From JAOSJL01 sp963704035 (GTDB lineage Bacteria; Actinomycetota; Acidimicrobiia; IMCC26256; JAOSJL01): DNA of 64,000 nucleotides. Position 1 is the stretch's first letter. The number at the start of each line of letters is the position of its first letter. This document shows positions 15,918 through 23,990 of this stretch, one piece after another. The position numbers and the translations under genes are program-made. The stretch spans positions 806,001 to 870,000 of the forward strand of contig CAVPGR010000002.1 in NCBI GenBank assembly GCA_963704035.1, in the 5' to 3' direction. The notes under the pieces were generated by a model. The model was given only the letters and a program-made list of their open reading frames with translations. It ran no database searches and had not been told where the DNA came from.

Positions 15918-16244
15918 TCAACCTCCCAGAACATGTCGCCGGATGGCGGCCAGATTCTGGAAGATCCTGATACCGAAGACCACGGCGACGGCGGTGACGA
16001 AGTTGACCCCGAGTTGATCGCCGATCCACACGATACCGACCGCAAGCGCGGCGTTGGTCAGGAACGACACGGCGAACACGCGGTCCGAGAAGGTCTGCTC
16101 GAGCATCGAGCGCACGCCGCCGAAGGCCGAGTCGAGCGCGGCGATCACAAGCAGGGCGAGAAACCGTGACTGCTCGGGAGAAATCGTGGGCTGGAACACG
16201 AGGGCCAGGACGGCACCGATCAGCAGCCCGATCAGTGCGTACAT
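15918..16244 (-). CDS. sbp: Small basic protein family membrane protein (DUF1290)
   Basis: A 108-residue protein with three or four membrane helices: YALIGLLIGAVLALVFQPTI, LALLVIAALDSAFGGVRSML and FLTNAALAVGIVWIGDQLG, ending FGIRIFQNLAAIRRHVLGG. This matches the Sbp/DUF1290 family, first named in Bacillus near division genes. It sits between two DUF881 genes (gaps of 5 and 22 bases), an arrangement shared by many Gram-positive genomes, suggesting one membrane complex. Function is not established. Confidence 0.9.
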   Translation of the reverse strand: MYALIGLLIGAVLALVFQPTISPEQSRFLALLVIAALDSAFGGVRSMLEQTFSDRVFAVSFLTNAALAVGIVWIGDQLGVNFVTAVAVVFGIRIFQNLAAIRRHVLGG

Positions 16245-16266
16245 CGCGCGTCCTTCACCAGGTCTG

Positions 16267-16971
16267 TCATGGGGCGGAACCCGGCTCCACGGGGCTGGCG
16301 TATCTGAGGCGTGCCCGGCCCTGGTACCCGGCGACCTCGAGGTCGTCGACCTCTTCGACGCCGAACTGGACGCCGTAACGTTCCGACCATCGCTCGAACT
16401 CGTTCGCGATTTTCGAGCCTTCGAAGGTGGTGAGGTCCGCGCCGATCGCGATCACCTCGTACGGTCCGACGAGGGGTCGGAAGTTCACCGTGATCGTGTC
16501 ACCACCGTTGCGGATCGCGCTCGTGGCGACCAGTCGCTCCCCTCCCACGGACACAGCTTCCGCCCCTGCTGCCCAAAGAGCGTTCGTCAGGCGTTGGAGG
16601 TCACGATCGATGACTTGAAACGGCGCGACGCGTCCGTCTTCCGACAGCTCGGGCGGTGGGTCATCGAGGGTGATCTTCAGAGCCCGACCGCGACGGGGAG
16701 TGAGACCGGCGTCCTGCTGGATCCGCTCGAGTTCGGTGTCCTCGCCAGTGTCCTCGGCGGCCTCCTGCTGGACATCCGTCACGTTCTCGCGCAGCTCGGC
16801 CACGTCCGCGTCGAGAGAGTCGATCTCGCCACGACGCGTCTCGATCAGGTCAATGAGCTGTTCACGCCGGGACTCGGCACCCTCGCGACGAGGTGGGTCG
16901 ATCGTTGCCGCCAGGACGACGAGAAACCCGAGCAAGGCCAGCGTCACGGCCATCGTGGCTCGAACCGGCAC
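16267..16971 (-). CDS. DUF881 family protein
   Basis: A 234-residue paralogue of the frameshifted gene at 15260, intact here. A membrane helix (AVTLALLGFLVVLAATI) is followed by a coiled coil (residues 35-75, RREQLIDLIETRRGEIDSLD) and the C-terminal fold: ALKITLDDPPPELSEDGR, DLQRLTNALWAAGAEAVSVG and TITVNFRPLVGPYEVIAIG. The GTG start has GGAAGGGG upstream and a TAGCCT box 27 bases before it. First gene of the DUF881-Sbp-DUF881-gcvH unit. Confidence 0.87.
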   Translation of the reverse strand: MPVRATMAVTLALLGFLVVLAATIDPPRREGAESRREQLIDLIETRRGEIDSLDADVAELRENVTDVQQEAAEDTGEDTELERIQQDAGLTPRRGRALKITLDDPPPELSEDGRVAPFQVIDRDLQRLTNALWAAGAEAVSVGGERLVATSAIRNGGDTITVNFRPLVGPYEVIAIGADLTTFEGSKIANEFERWSERYGVQFGVEEVDDLEVAGYQGRARLRYASPVEPGSAP

Positions 16972-16998
16972 CCACGTCCCCTTCCACGACTGCGGCGA

Positions 16999-17004
16999 AG
17001 GCTA
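16999..17004 (-). promoter_or_regulatory. Putative -10 box upstream of DUF881-sbp-DUF881-gcvH
   Basis: TAGCCT on the minus strand, 27 bases before the DUF881 GTG, in a 60-base gap after the sugar nucleotidyltransferase gene. Unlike most TAGCCT boxes in the window it leaves room for a leader with a ribosome site. Confidence 0.4.
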
Positions 17005-17031
17005 GCAACCGTGTCTTGACAAAAGGGGCCG

Positions 17032-19522
17032 TCACCGCATTGTCTGACGGATCCGACGCGCATACTCCTGCGCGAGTTGGACTGCCTCGGACTCCGAGGT
17101 GCCTTCCGCCCAGACGTGGGTCAGAGGCTCTTCGGGATCCGGCAGCACCAACGCCCAGGACTCGTCGTGCATGACCTTGACGCCGTCGATCAGGAGAACC
17201 TCGCGGTCCTTGGTCCTTTCGATCATCGCCCGCATGACGGCACCTTTTCGTTCCCACGGCGTGGGAACTTCCTCGCGAACCACGTGAACGTCGGGCAGAG
17301 TCGCGACGATCTCGGAGAGACGCCGGTCACCGGCTACCAAGAGGCCCAGCAACTTTGCGAGGGTTGCGGTGGCGTCGGAGGCGGGGAGGAAGTCGGCCCA
17401 GATGAACCCGCCGTCCGGAGCGACCGCCAAGTCGATCGAGCTGCGGTCGGCGATCTCGGTGACGGCCGACATGGCGAGCTTGGTCCAGACGACCTCGGCT
17501 CCGTTGACTTCGGCGATTCGGCGAGCATGAGCGGTCGTCGACACGGGAAGCGCGATCTTGGCTCCCGGCACCGTCGATGTGACGAGCGACACCACAGCGA
17601 GCGTTGCCTGGGTGGGCGAAAGCGTCCGTCCTGTGTCGTCGACGATTCGCGCTGTCTCTCCATCAGGGTCCAGCACGAGACCCAGATCGCTGCGCGAAGT
17701 CCGTACGAGATCCTCGAGAAACGGTCCACGGGTTTCGTCGGCGACGGTGGCCAGAGCCGGCGCCGTGCTCGCGTACGGATTCACAGCGAGTACTTCCGCT
17801 CCGATCTTCGCGAGCACGTTCGGCATGACGATCGACGACGCACCGAAGGAGTAGTCGAGCACGACCTTGAAGCCGCGTGAACGAATCGCTGCGGCGTCGA
17901 CGGAATCTTCGAGCGCCGCCGTGTAGTACTCGAACGCCCGCGGCGGGAAGACAATGTCGCCGATGTCGCCAGCGAATGCTCTGCGGTAGTCCTCGCGGGA
18001 CAGCAGCCGCTCGATCTTCCGTTGCGCGGCGTCGGGCATGTCGCGTCCGGCGGCGTCGAAGAAGCGGATCTCCACGGCGTTCGGGTCGCCGGGCGCGAGC
18101 CGGACCGTGATCCCTCCCTGCGCCCGTTCACTCCGTACGTGGAACCGCGTGAGCGGTACCGGCGCCAGCTCGAGATCTTCCACCCGGATGCCCGCCATGT
18201 TCAGTCCGGCGATGACCGCTCGCTTCAGGGAACGAGCGGCTCTGCTCGTATCCCGACTGACGGTGACCACCGATCCCTTCTTGAGCGCGGTGCCGTACGC
18301 GCCGGCCAGGCGTACCGCCACCTCGGGAGTGATGTCGACGTTAGCGAGCCCCCGTACACCCCGTGCACCGAAGAGTGTCCGCGCGCCGTGGCTCTCCCAC
18401 ACGATCGACGCCGTGACGACAGCCCCGGCGTCGACGGACTTGAACGGAAAGATCTTCACGCCGGGGTTGAGCACCGCTCCGTCCCCGACGAACGTCTCGT
18501 CGCCGAGAACGACGCCTTCCTCCACGTGGACACCCTGTCGTACGTCGACAGACCGACCGGCGACGCAGCCGCGCATCCGCACCGACGAGGCCAGATACCC
18601 GTGGTCGTGGATCACGCTGCGTTCGACGAACGCGTCATGCTTCACGACGACATCGGTTCCGAGGACCGTGTATTCACGCAGGTGCGCGCCGGCCTCGACG
18701 ATGCAGTTGTCGCCGATCACGACCGGGCCGTCGACGCGTGCCCGGGGATCGATGTCGGACCCCTCCCCCATCCAGACGTTCTCACTGATCCGGAATCCCG
18801 CGATGTCGACCTTGACGGTTCCGTCCAGAACGTCGGCGTGGGCGCTCAGGTAGGCCTCGAGAGTGCCGACGTCCTCCCAGTAGCCGTCGGCCACGTGGCC
18901 GTGAATCGAGAGCCCCTGATCGAGCATGGCGGGGAAGACGTCACCCGAGAAGTCGACGACCTCGCCCTCGGGGATGAAGTCGAAGACCTGGGGTTCGAGC
19001 ACGTAGATACCGGTGTTGATGGTGTCGGAGAAGACCTGTCCCCAGCCCGGCTTCTCGAGGAATCGTCTCGATGGATCCGTCCTCGCGGGTGATGACGATG
19101 CCGAACTCGAGAGGGTTGTCGACGCGCTTCAGGGCAATCGTGGCGTCGGCCCCGGAATCGCGGTGCGACTTCAGAACCTCGGTGAGATCGATGTCGGTGA
19201 GCACGTCGCCCGAGATCACCATGAACGTGTCGTCGAGTTCGGCTGACGCGTTGCGGACCGACCCCGCGGTTCCGAGAGGAGTCTCTTCGGTGGCATAGCG
19301 CATCCGCACGCCGTACTCGGAGCCGTCGCCGAAGTAGGTCCGGATCTGGTTTGCCAGGTAGGCGACCGTCACCACGACGTCGTCGAGGCCGTGTTCGGTG
19401 AGCAACCCCACGATGTGCTCCATCATCGGCCTGTTCGCCAGTGGCATCATCGGCTTGGGTTGGGTGTTGGTGAGCGGGCGGAGTCGAGTCCCTTCGCCAC
19501 CTGCCATGATCACGGCCTTCAT
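17032..19522 (-). CDS. Sugar-1-phosphate nucleotidyltransferase fused to a degenerate phosphomannomutase domain, frameshifted
   Basis: About 830 residues. The N-terminal nucleotidyltransferase starts MKAVIMAGGEGTRLRPLTNT and keeps ISGDVLTDIDL. The frame breaks at 19066, where one extra base follows REDGSIE; dropping it gives RFLEKPGWGQVFSDT and the rest of the protein. Left-handed beta-helix hexapeptide repeats follow (GDNCIVEAGAHLREYTVLG), then a phosphohexomutase domain (YSFGASSIVMPNVLAKIGAE). The expected phosphoserine loop TASHNP is not seen; the equivalent region reads RAQGGITVRLAPGDPNAVEI, so mutase activity is doubtful. Probably makes GDP-mannose or a related NDP-sugar for glycan or glycolipid synthesis. 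Its ATG overlaps the pgsA stop. Confidence 0.87.
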
Positions 19523-20127
19523 GACTCCGACCCTACGCCGGTTCGTGCGTCACGGCCCTCACGAAGAGCCTCGAGGGCGGCCGGGACGTAGAGCGCCGCC
19601 GACCAGAGACTGAGCGCGAGCCCGCCGATCGAAAAGCACCAGGCCCCGACCAGCCACAGGTCCGCGAGCACGGTCGTCGATTCGGCGAGCAGGAACATGG
19701 GAAGGCCGAACATCAGCGCGAAGGTTCCGGCCTTGCCCGCCCAGATGACGTCGATCCGCCGAGCCCCCGCTGCGGCGAGTGCAAGGACCGCGATGGTCAC
19801 GAACAACTCTCGGATCAGGACGAGGAGAAGGATCCAACGAGGAGCACTCCCGTCGATCAGGAGCCCGATGACCGCCGCAAACAGGAGAACCCGGTCGGCG
19901 ATGGGGTCGATGATCCGCCCGAGCTCGGACTCCTGGTCGAAGTGACGGGCGATGTAGCCGTCCACCCAGTCCGTCGCGCCGAGAACACCGAGGAGAATCG
20001 CGGCGGCCACTCCGTCGTTGCGGTCCAGGAGGAGCCAGAGGAACACGGGAACCAGGAGCAGACGCAACAACGTGATGACATTCGGAACCGTCAGGACGCG
20101 GCTGCTCGCCCTCGCACGCTGGTTCAT
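19519..20127 (-). CDS. pgsA: CDP-alcohol phosphatidyltransferase (phosphatidylglycerophosphate synthase-like)
   Basis: A 202-residue integral membrane enzyme that swaps CMP of CDP-diacylglycerol for glycerol-3-phosphate or a similar alcohol. The signature D-x2-DG-x2-AR-x8-G-x3-D-x3-D is complete, beginning DWVDGYIARHFDQESELGR and ending with IIDPIADR. Several membrane helices span the rest. It lies six bases after the XdhC-like gene and overlaps the nucleotidyltransferase start by four bases. Phosphatidylinositol-phosphate synthase is an alternative in actinobacteria; the start TVPNVITLLRLLLVPVFLWL fits PgsA better. Confidence 0.88.
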   Translation of the reverse strand: MNQRARASSRVLTVPNVITLLRLLLVPVFLWLLLDRNDGVAAAILLGVLGATDWVDGYIARHFDQESELGRIIDPIADRVLLFAAVIGLLIDGSAPRWILLLVLIRELFVTIAVLALAAAGARRIDVIWAGKAGTFALMFGLPMFLLAESTTVLADLWLVGAWCFSIGGLALSLWSAALYVPAALEALREGRDARTGVGSES

Positions 20128-20133
20128 GGCGCG

Positions 20134-21246
20134 TTATTCCTCCCGTGGATGGATCGGTCCGGTCGCATCGCGTAGTGACGGTGCGGCGCGGCCGGCGTTG
20201 ACGGCCACGATCTCGGCACAGATCGATACGGCGGTCTCTTCGGGGGTCGTGGCGCCGAGATCGAGACCGATGGGCGACCACAGCCGTTCGAGTTCCTCGG
20301 CATCGATCTCGGCGCTGCGCAGACGTTCCATACGTTCGTCGTGCGTACGACGCGAGCCCATGGCTCCGATGTACCCCACCGCGGTCTCCAGAGCCGCCGT
20401 GATCGCCGGAACGTCGAACCGGTGGTCGTGGGTGAGGACGCACACCGCATCCCGGGGCCCGAGTTCCGCCCCGACTCGGGCCAGGTAGCGGTCGGGCCAT
20501 TCGCTGACGACCTCGTGGGCGGCCGGAAAGCGCTCGGCCGTGGCGAACACCTCGCGGGGATCGACGACACTCACCCGGTACCCGAGCAGCGTGGCCACCT
20601 GCGTCAGTGATGCGGTGAAGTCGACAGCCCCGAAGATGATCATCCGCGGAGGATCGTCGAAGGCGTGGACGAACACCTCCACATCCTGCCTCCGCGCCTC
20701 CCCCTGCGTTCCGTAGTGGCGGAGCCCGGTCCTGCCTGCTGCCAACTCCGCCCGAGCGTCGCGCACAACGACGTCATCGAGGCGTTCGTCACCCAGAGAA
20801 CCACGGAGTTGGTCGTCCGGGCCGACGGTGAGTGTGGCGCCGGGGTCGGGTCCCCGCACCTCGGTCACCCACACGAACCCGGGATCGGCCGCTTCGCCAG
20901 AGGTGCGCCATGCATCGAAGCCCAGAATGCACCGGTCGTCGATCGGCTCCACGAAGACGTGGAGGGTCCCGCCACAGGTGAGGCCGACGCCGAAAGCCTC
21001 GTCGTCGGAGATCCCGTAGGTCGTCAGGCGCGGGTCGCCGGAGCCCAGCACCGCCAGGGCGTCACCGTGCAGGGCACCTTCGACACATCCGCCCGACACC
21101 GAACCGGCGACGTCGCCACTGTCGTTGACGGCCATCGCCGCTCCCGCCGAGCGTGGTGCCGACCCGTCGACGGCGATGACTCGGGCGAGCGCCATGGCAC
21201 GCCCTTCGCTACGCCACCGACGCACGGCGTGCACGACGTCTCTCAT
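20134..21246 (-). CDS. XdhC/CoxI family protein
   Basis: A 370-residue member of the XdhC family, which binds and delivers sulfurated molybdenum cofactor to xanthine-dehydrogenase-type enzymes. The N-terminal XdhC_CoxI module includes AVDGSAPRSAGAAMAVND and GSVSGGCVEGALHGDALAVL; the C-terminal Rossmann part has MIIFGAVDFTASLTQVATLL, CVLTHDHRFDVPAITAAL and YIGAMGSRRTHDERMERL. No molybdenum hydroxylase gene is in the window, so its client is elsewhere or unknown. First gene of the minus-strand run; TAGCCT lies eight bases before its ATG. Confidence 0.88.
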   Translation of the reverse strand: MRDVVHAVRRWRSEGRAMALARVIAVDGSAPRSAGAAMAVNDSGDVAGSVSGGCVEGALHGDALAVLGSGDPRLTTYGISDDEAFGVGLTCGGTLHVFVEPIDDRCILGFDAWRTSGEAADPGFVWVTEVRGPDPGATLTVGPDDQLRGSLGDERLDDVVVRDARAELAAGRTGLRHYGTQGEARRQDVEVFVHAFDDPPRMIIFGAVDFTASLTQVATLLGYRVSVVDPREVFATAERFPAAHEVVSEWPDRYLARVGAELGPRDAVCVLTHDHRFDVPAITAALETAVGYIGAMGSRRTHDERMERLRSAEIDAEELERLWSPIGLDLGATTPEETAVSICAEIVAVNAGRAAPSLRDATGPIHPREE

Positions 21247-21254
21247 GATCCCGG

Positions 21255-21260
21255 AGGCTA
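21255..21260 (-). promoter_or_regulatory. Putative -10 box, leaderless XdhC-like gene
   Basis: TAGCCT on the minus strand with eight bases to the ATG at 21246 and no ribosome site, so transcription probably begins at or next to the start codon. Confidence 0.5.
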
Positions 21261-21329
21261 GACGCGCTTTACTGCCGGTCTCGCGCTCTGCTGGCGCTCT
21301 CGCGCTCCTGCGGAGGCCGAAAGCGTCGG

Positions 21330-21335
21330 TAGTCT
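21330..21335 (+). promoter_or_regulatory. Putative -10 box, L,D-transpeptidase gene
   Basis: TAGTCT on the plus strand, six bases before the ATG at 21342. Too close for a ribosome site, implying a leaderless message. Divergent from the XdhC-like promoter 70 bases away. Confidence 0.45.
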
Positions 21336-21341
21336 CGGGAG

Positions 21342-22120
21342 ATGTCCGTCACGACGCGCCGATTCGTTCGTGGCCTCCTGGGGCCTCTGGTGGCGCTGGT
21401 CTTTCTCAGCACCGCCTGTTCGGGAGGTGGCGGCTCTGCGGACTCCGCATCGACCGAGCCGGTGGCTCCGACCACCACCGTCCCACCGACCACGACCGCC
21501 CACGCCGAGCTACCGCAGCGTCGTCGCCACGGCGCAGGTCCCGGAAGTCGCCGTCTTCGCGGAACCCGGCGCAGCCGACACGACACACCGATTGGCGAAC
21601 CCGACCGAGACCGGCGGACCTCTCGTGTTTCTCGTCGACGAGCAACACACCGACGGGTGGATCAACGTGCTCCTCCCGGTGCGACCCAACGGGACGACGG
21701 GCTGGGTCCGCGCCGAAGACGTGGAACTGGCAACCAACGACTACAGGGTCGTGGTCGAGCTCGATGCCCATCGGATCACCCTGACGCGGTGGGAGGAGGT
21801 GCTCGTGCAGGAGCCCGTGGGCGTTGGTCGTGGCGACGCTCCCACTCCGGGTGGTCGCTTCTACATCAAGGAGCTTCTCCAGCCTCCGGAGCCCGGCTCC
21901 GTGTACGGCCCCGTACGCGTACGGACTGTCCGGATTTTCCAACGTTCTCGAAAGCTTCAACGGCGGCAACGGCGTGATCGGCATCCACGGCAACAACGAC
22001 CCTTCCTCCATCGGTGGCGATGTGAGCTCGGGCTGCATCCGTCTTCACAACGACGTCATCACACGCATGGTCGAGGAGATTGGCGTCCCTCTCGGCACAC
22101 CCGTCGAGGTCGTGGCCTGA
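21342..22120 (+). CDS. L,D-transpeptidase (YkuD) lipoprotein, two frameshifts
   Basis: About 259 residues when restored. The N-terminus is a lipoprotein-like signal (LVALVFLSTAC, then a Ser/Gly/Thr/Pro linker). Between about 21495 and 21512 one base must be dropped to enter an SH3-like region (SYRSVVATAQVPEVAVFAEP, GWVRAEDVELA), then the catalytic domain (LTRWEEVLVQEPVGVG, TPGGRFYIKELLQP). At the CCCC run 21909-21912 one more base must be dropped to give YAYGLSGFSNVLESFNGG and the active site, HGNNDPSSIGG followed by SSGCIRLHND with catalytic Cys. It would form 3-3 peptidoglycan crosslinks outside the membrane. Both shifts look like insertion errors. Confidence 0.83.
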
Positions 22121-22167
22121 GCGCTCATCGGCTGGCCGAACGACCACGGAACTGCGAACCTTGAGGT

Positions 22168-22536
22168 ATGGCCACCGCACGCGCGTCACGCACACCGAAT
22201 CCGAACGCGATGAAGTTCACACTCGATGTGGCTCTCCCGGCCGAGATCGACGTCCGTGCCGGCGACGATTCGGATGATCCTTTCGTCTCCGCGGTTCTCG
22301 GACTCGAAGGAGTCGAAGCGGTGTTCGGTGTCAACGACTTCGTGACCGTCACGCGTGCAGCGGATGCGGATTGGGACCCGATCGTCTGCGGTGTCGAGGA
22401 CGCAGTGTGTGAGCACCTGGCCGACACCGGCGGGACCGCGGGTGAGGACCGCGTGACCGCTGCGCAGAAGCTCCTGCGCGAGGCCGCCTCCACTCCGCAG
22501 CCGACCCCGGTCGAGATCCGCAGCGATCCCTCGTGA
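22168..22536 (+). CDS. Nfu/NifU N-terminal-domain protein
   Basis: A 122-residue protein beginning with PNPNAMKFTLDVAL, the signature of the Nfu N-terminal domain, and containing LGLEGVEAVFGVNDFVTVTR. The C-terminal NifU domain with its CxxC cluster site is absent; the only cysteines (IVCGVEDAVC) are five residues apart in a different context. It may assist iron-sulfur handling without holding a cluster itself. Its stop overlaps the GTG of the following kinase gene (GTGA), so the two are coupled. The nearby nifJ and hydrogenase genes need many Fe-S clusters, but a link is only suggestive. Confidence 0.85.
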   Translation: MATARASRTPNPNAMKFTLDVALPAEIDVRAGDDSDDPFVSAVLGLEGVEAVFGVNDFVTVTRAADADWDPIVCGVEDAVCEHLADTGGTAGEDRVTAAQKLLREAASTPQPTPVEIRSDPS

Positions 22537-23984
22537 CGAGCGGCGGCCGGGAGTCCCCTGCCCTGGCGGAGACCCACCTGTCGACCGTGGTCCTCGTGGG
22601 AGACCGGGCGTACAAGGTGTTGAAGCCCGTCGCATTCGATTTCGTCGATCTCTCGACGCTCGAAGCGCGATGGGCGGCGTGCGAACGCGAGGTGGCGTTG
22701 AACAGCCGAATCGCACCGGACGTGTACCGGGGGGTGGCGAGCTACCGGGGACCGAACATCGAGAGCGCCGAGCCCGTCATCGTGATGGATCGTATGTCCG
22801 CCGAGCGTTCTCTCGAGCGTCTGGTGCGTGAGGGCGCCGACGTGGGCGAATGTGTCCACGACATCGCCCGCACCCTGGCCGCATTCCACGCCGGGGCGGA
22901 CCGATCACCCGCCGTCGTCGCTCACGGCCGTCCCGAAGCCGTCCGTGCGGCCTGGGTCGACAATGTCACGGAACTGAAGCACCTCCTGGGGTCGCTCGAC
23001 CCCGAGATGCTCATCGCGCTCGACGAGACCGACGCGCTCGGACGGCGCTATCTCGCCGGACGCGTGGCGTTGTTGGAACGCCGCATCACCGACGGAGCGG
23101 TCTGTGACGGTCACGGGGACCTGCTCGCAGCCGACATCTACTGCCTCGAGAGCGGCCCGGAGATCCTGGACTGCCTGGCGTTCCGAGACGATTTCCGTGC
23201 CGCGGATGTCATGTGCGACGTGGCATTTCTCGCCATGGACCTCGAGCGTCTGGGCCGAGCGGATCTCGCGCACCACCTGCTCGACAGCTACCGGGAGTTC
23301 AGTGGGGACACCTCTCCCGCCTCACTCATCGAGTACTACGTGAGCTTCCGGGCACTGATCCGCTCGAAGATCGCGGTCCTGCGGGCACTCGCCGGCGACG
23401 AGCCAGCAGCGCGCGAAGGCCACGACCTGCTCGATGCAGCATGCGAGCATGCCCGTCGCGCCACGGTCCGACTGGTCCTGGTCGGAGGGCTTCCGGGGAC
23501 CGGGAAGTCGACACTCGCCGCCGGTCTCGCTGACGACACGGGCTTCGTGCTCCTCCGGTCCGATGTCGTGCGCCGGGAGCTCGCGCGTGATCTCTCCCCC
23601 CGGTACGACAGCGCGTCCAAGGACGCCGTCTACGAGGAGATCCTCGATCGCGCCTCGATGCTTCTGGCGCACGGTGAGAGTGTGATCGTCGACGCATCCT
23701 GGACCGCAGAGCGATACCGCAGGCAAGCGGAGACGGTCGGGATGAACGCGAAGGCGGATGTTCTCGCGATCCGAACCGATCTCGATCAAGAGGAGGCCGC
23801 TGAAAGGATCGGGGCGCGGATGGCAACCGAAGCCGACGAGTCCCAGGCGACTCCGCAGATTGCCGCGCGTCTCGCCCATGATGCCGATCCCTGGCCCGAG
23901 GCACACGTTCTCGACACCTCGGGAAGTCGCGACGACACGCGGCGTTCGGCGCGAACGATCATCGGGTCGATCCCCGCCGTGTGA
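22533..23984 (+). CDS. Two-domain kinase: aminoglycoside-phosphotransferase-like plus P-loop kinase (Rv2004c-like)
   Basis: A 483-residue protein with two domains. Residues 1-290 resemble the APH/choline kinase fold: VLVGDRAYKVLKPVAFDF with the ATP lysine, VCDGHGDLLAADIYCLESG as catalytic HGD loop, and ILDCLAFRDDFRAADVMCDV as the metal-binding Asp region. Residues 310-480 are a P-loop kinase, LVLVGGLPGTGKSTLAAGLA, with a gluconate- or zeta-toxin-like lid. The same order occurs in mycobacterial Rv2004c, a member of the DosR dormancy regulon. The substrate is unknown. The GTG overlaps the Nfu stop. It converges on ppsA with six bases between stops. Confidence 0.85.
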   Translation: MTSGGRESPALAETHLSTVVLVGDRAYKVLKPVAFDFVDLSTLEARWAACEREVALNSRIAPDVYRGVASYRGPNIESAEPVIVMDRMSAERSLERLVREGADVGECVHDIARTLAAFHAGADRSPAVVAHGRPEAVRAAWVDNVTELKHLLGSLDPEMLIALDETDALGRRYLAGRVALLERRITDGAVCDGHGDLLAADIYCLESGPEILDCLAFRDDFRAADVMCDVAFLAMDLERLGRADLAHHLLDSYREFSGDTSPASLIEYYVSFRALIRSKIAVLRALAGDEPAAREGHDLLDAACEHARRATVRLVLVGGLPGTGKSTLAAGLADDTGFVLLRSDVVRRELARDLSPRYDSASKDAVYEEILDRASMLLAHGESVIVDASWTAERYRRQAETVGMNAKADVLAIRTDLDQEEAAERIGARMATEADESQATPQIAARLAHDADPWPEAHVLDTSGSRDDTRRSARTIIGSIPAV

Positions 23985-23990
23985 GATTCG

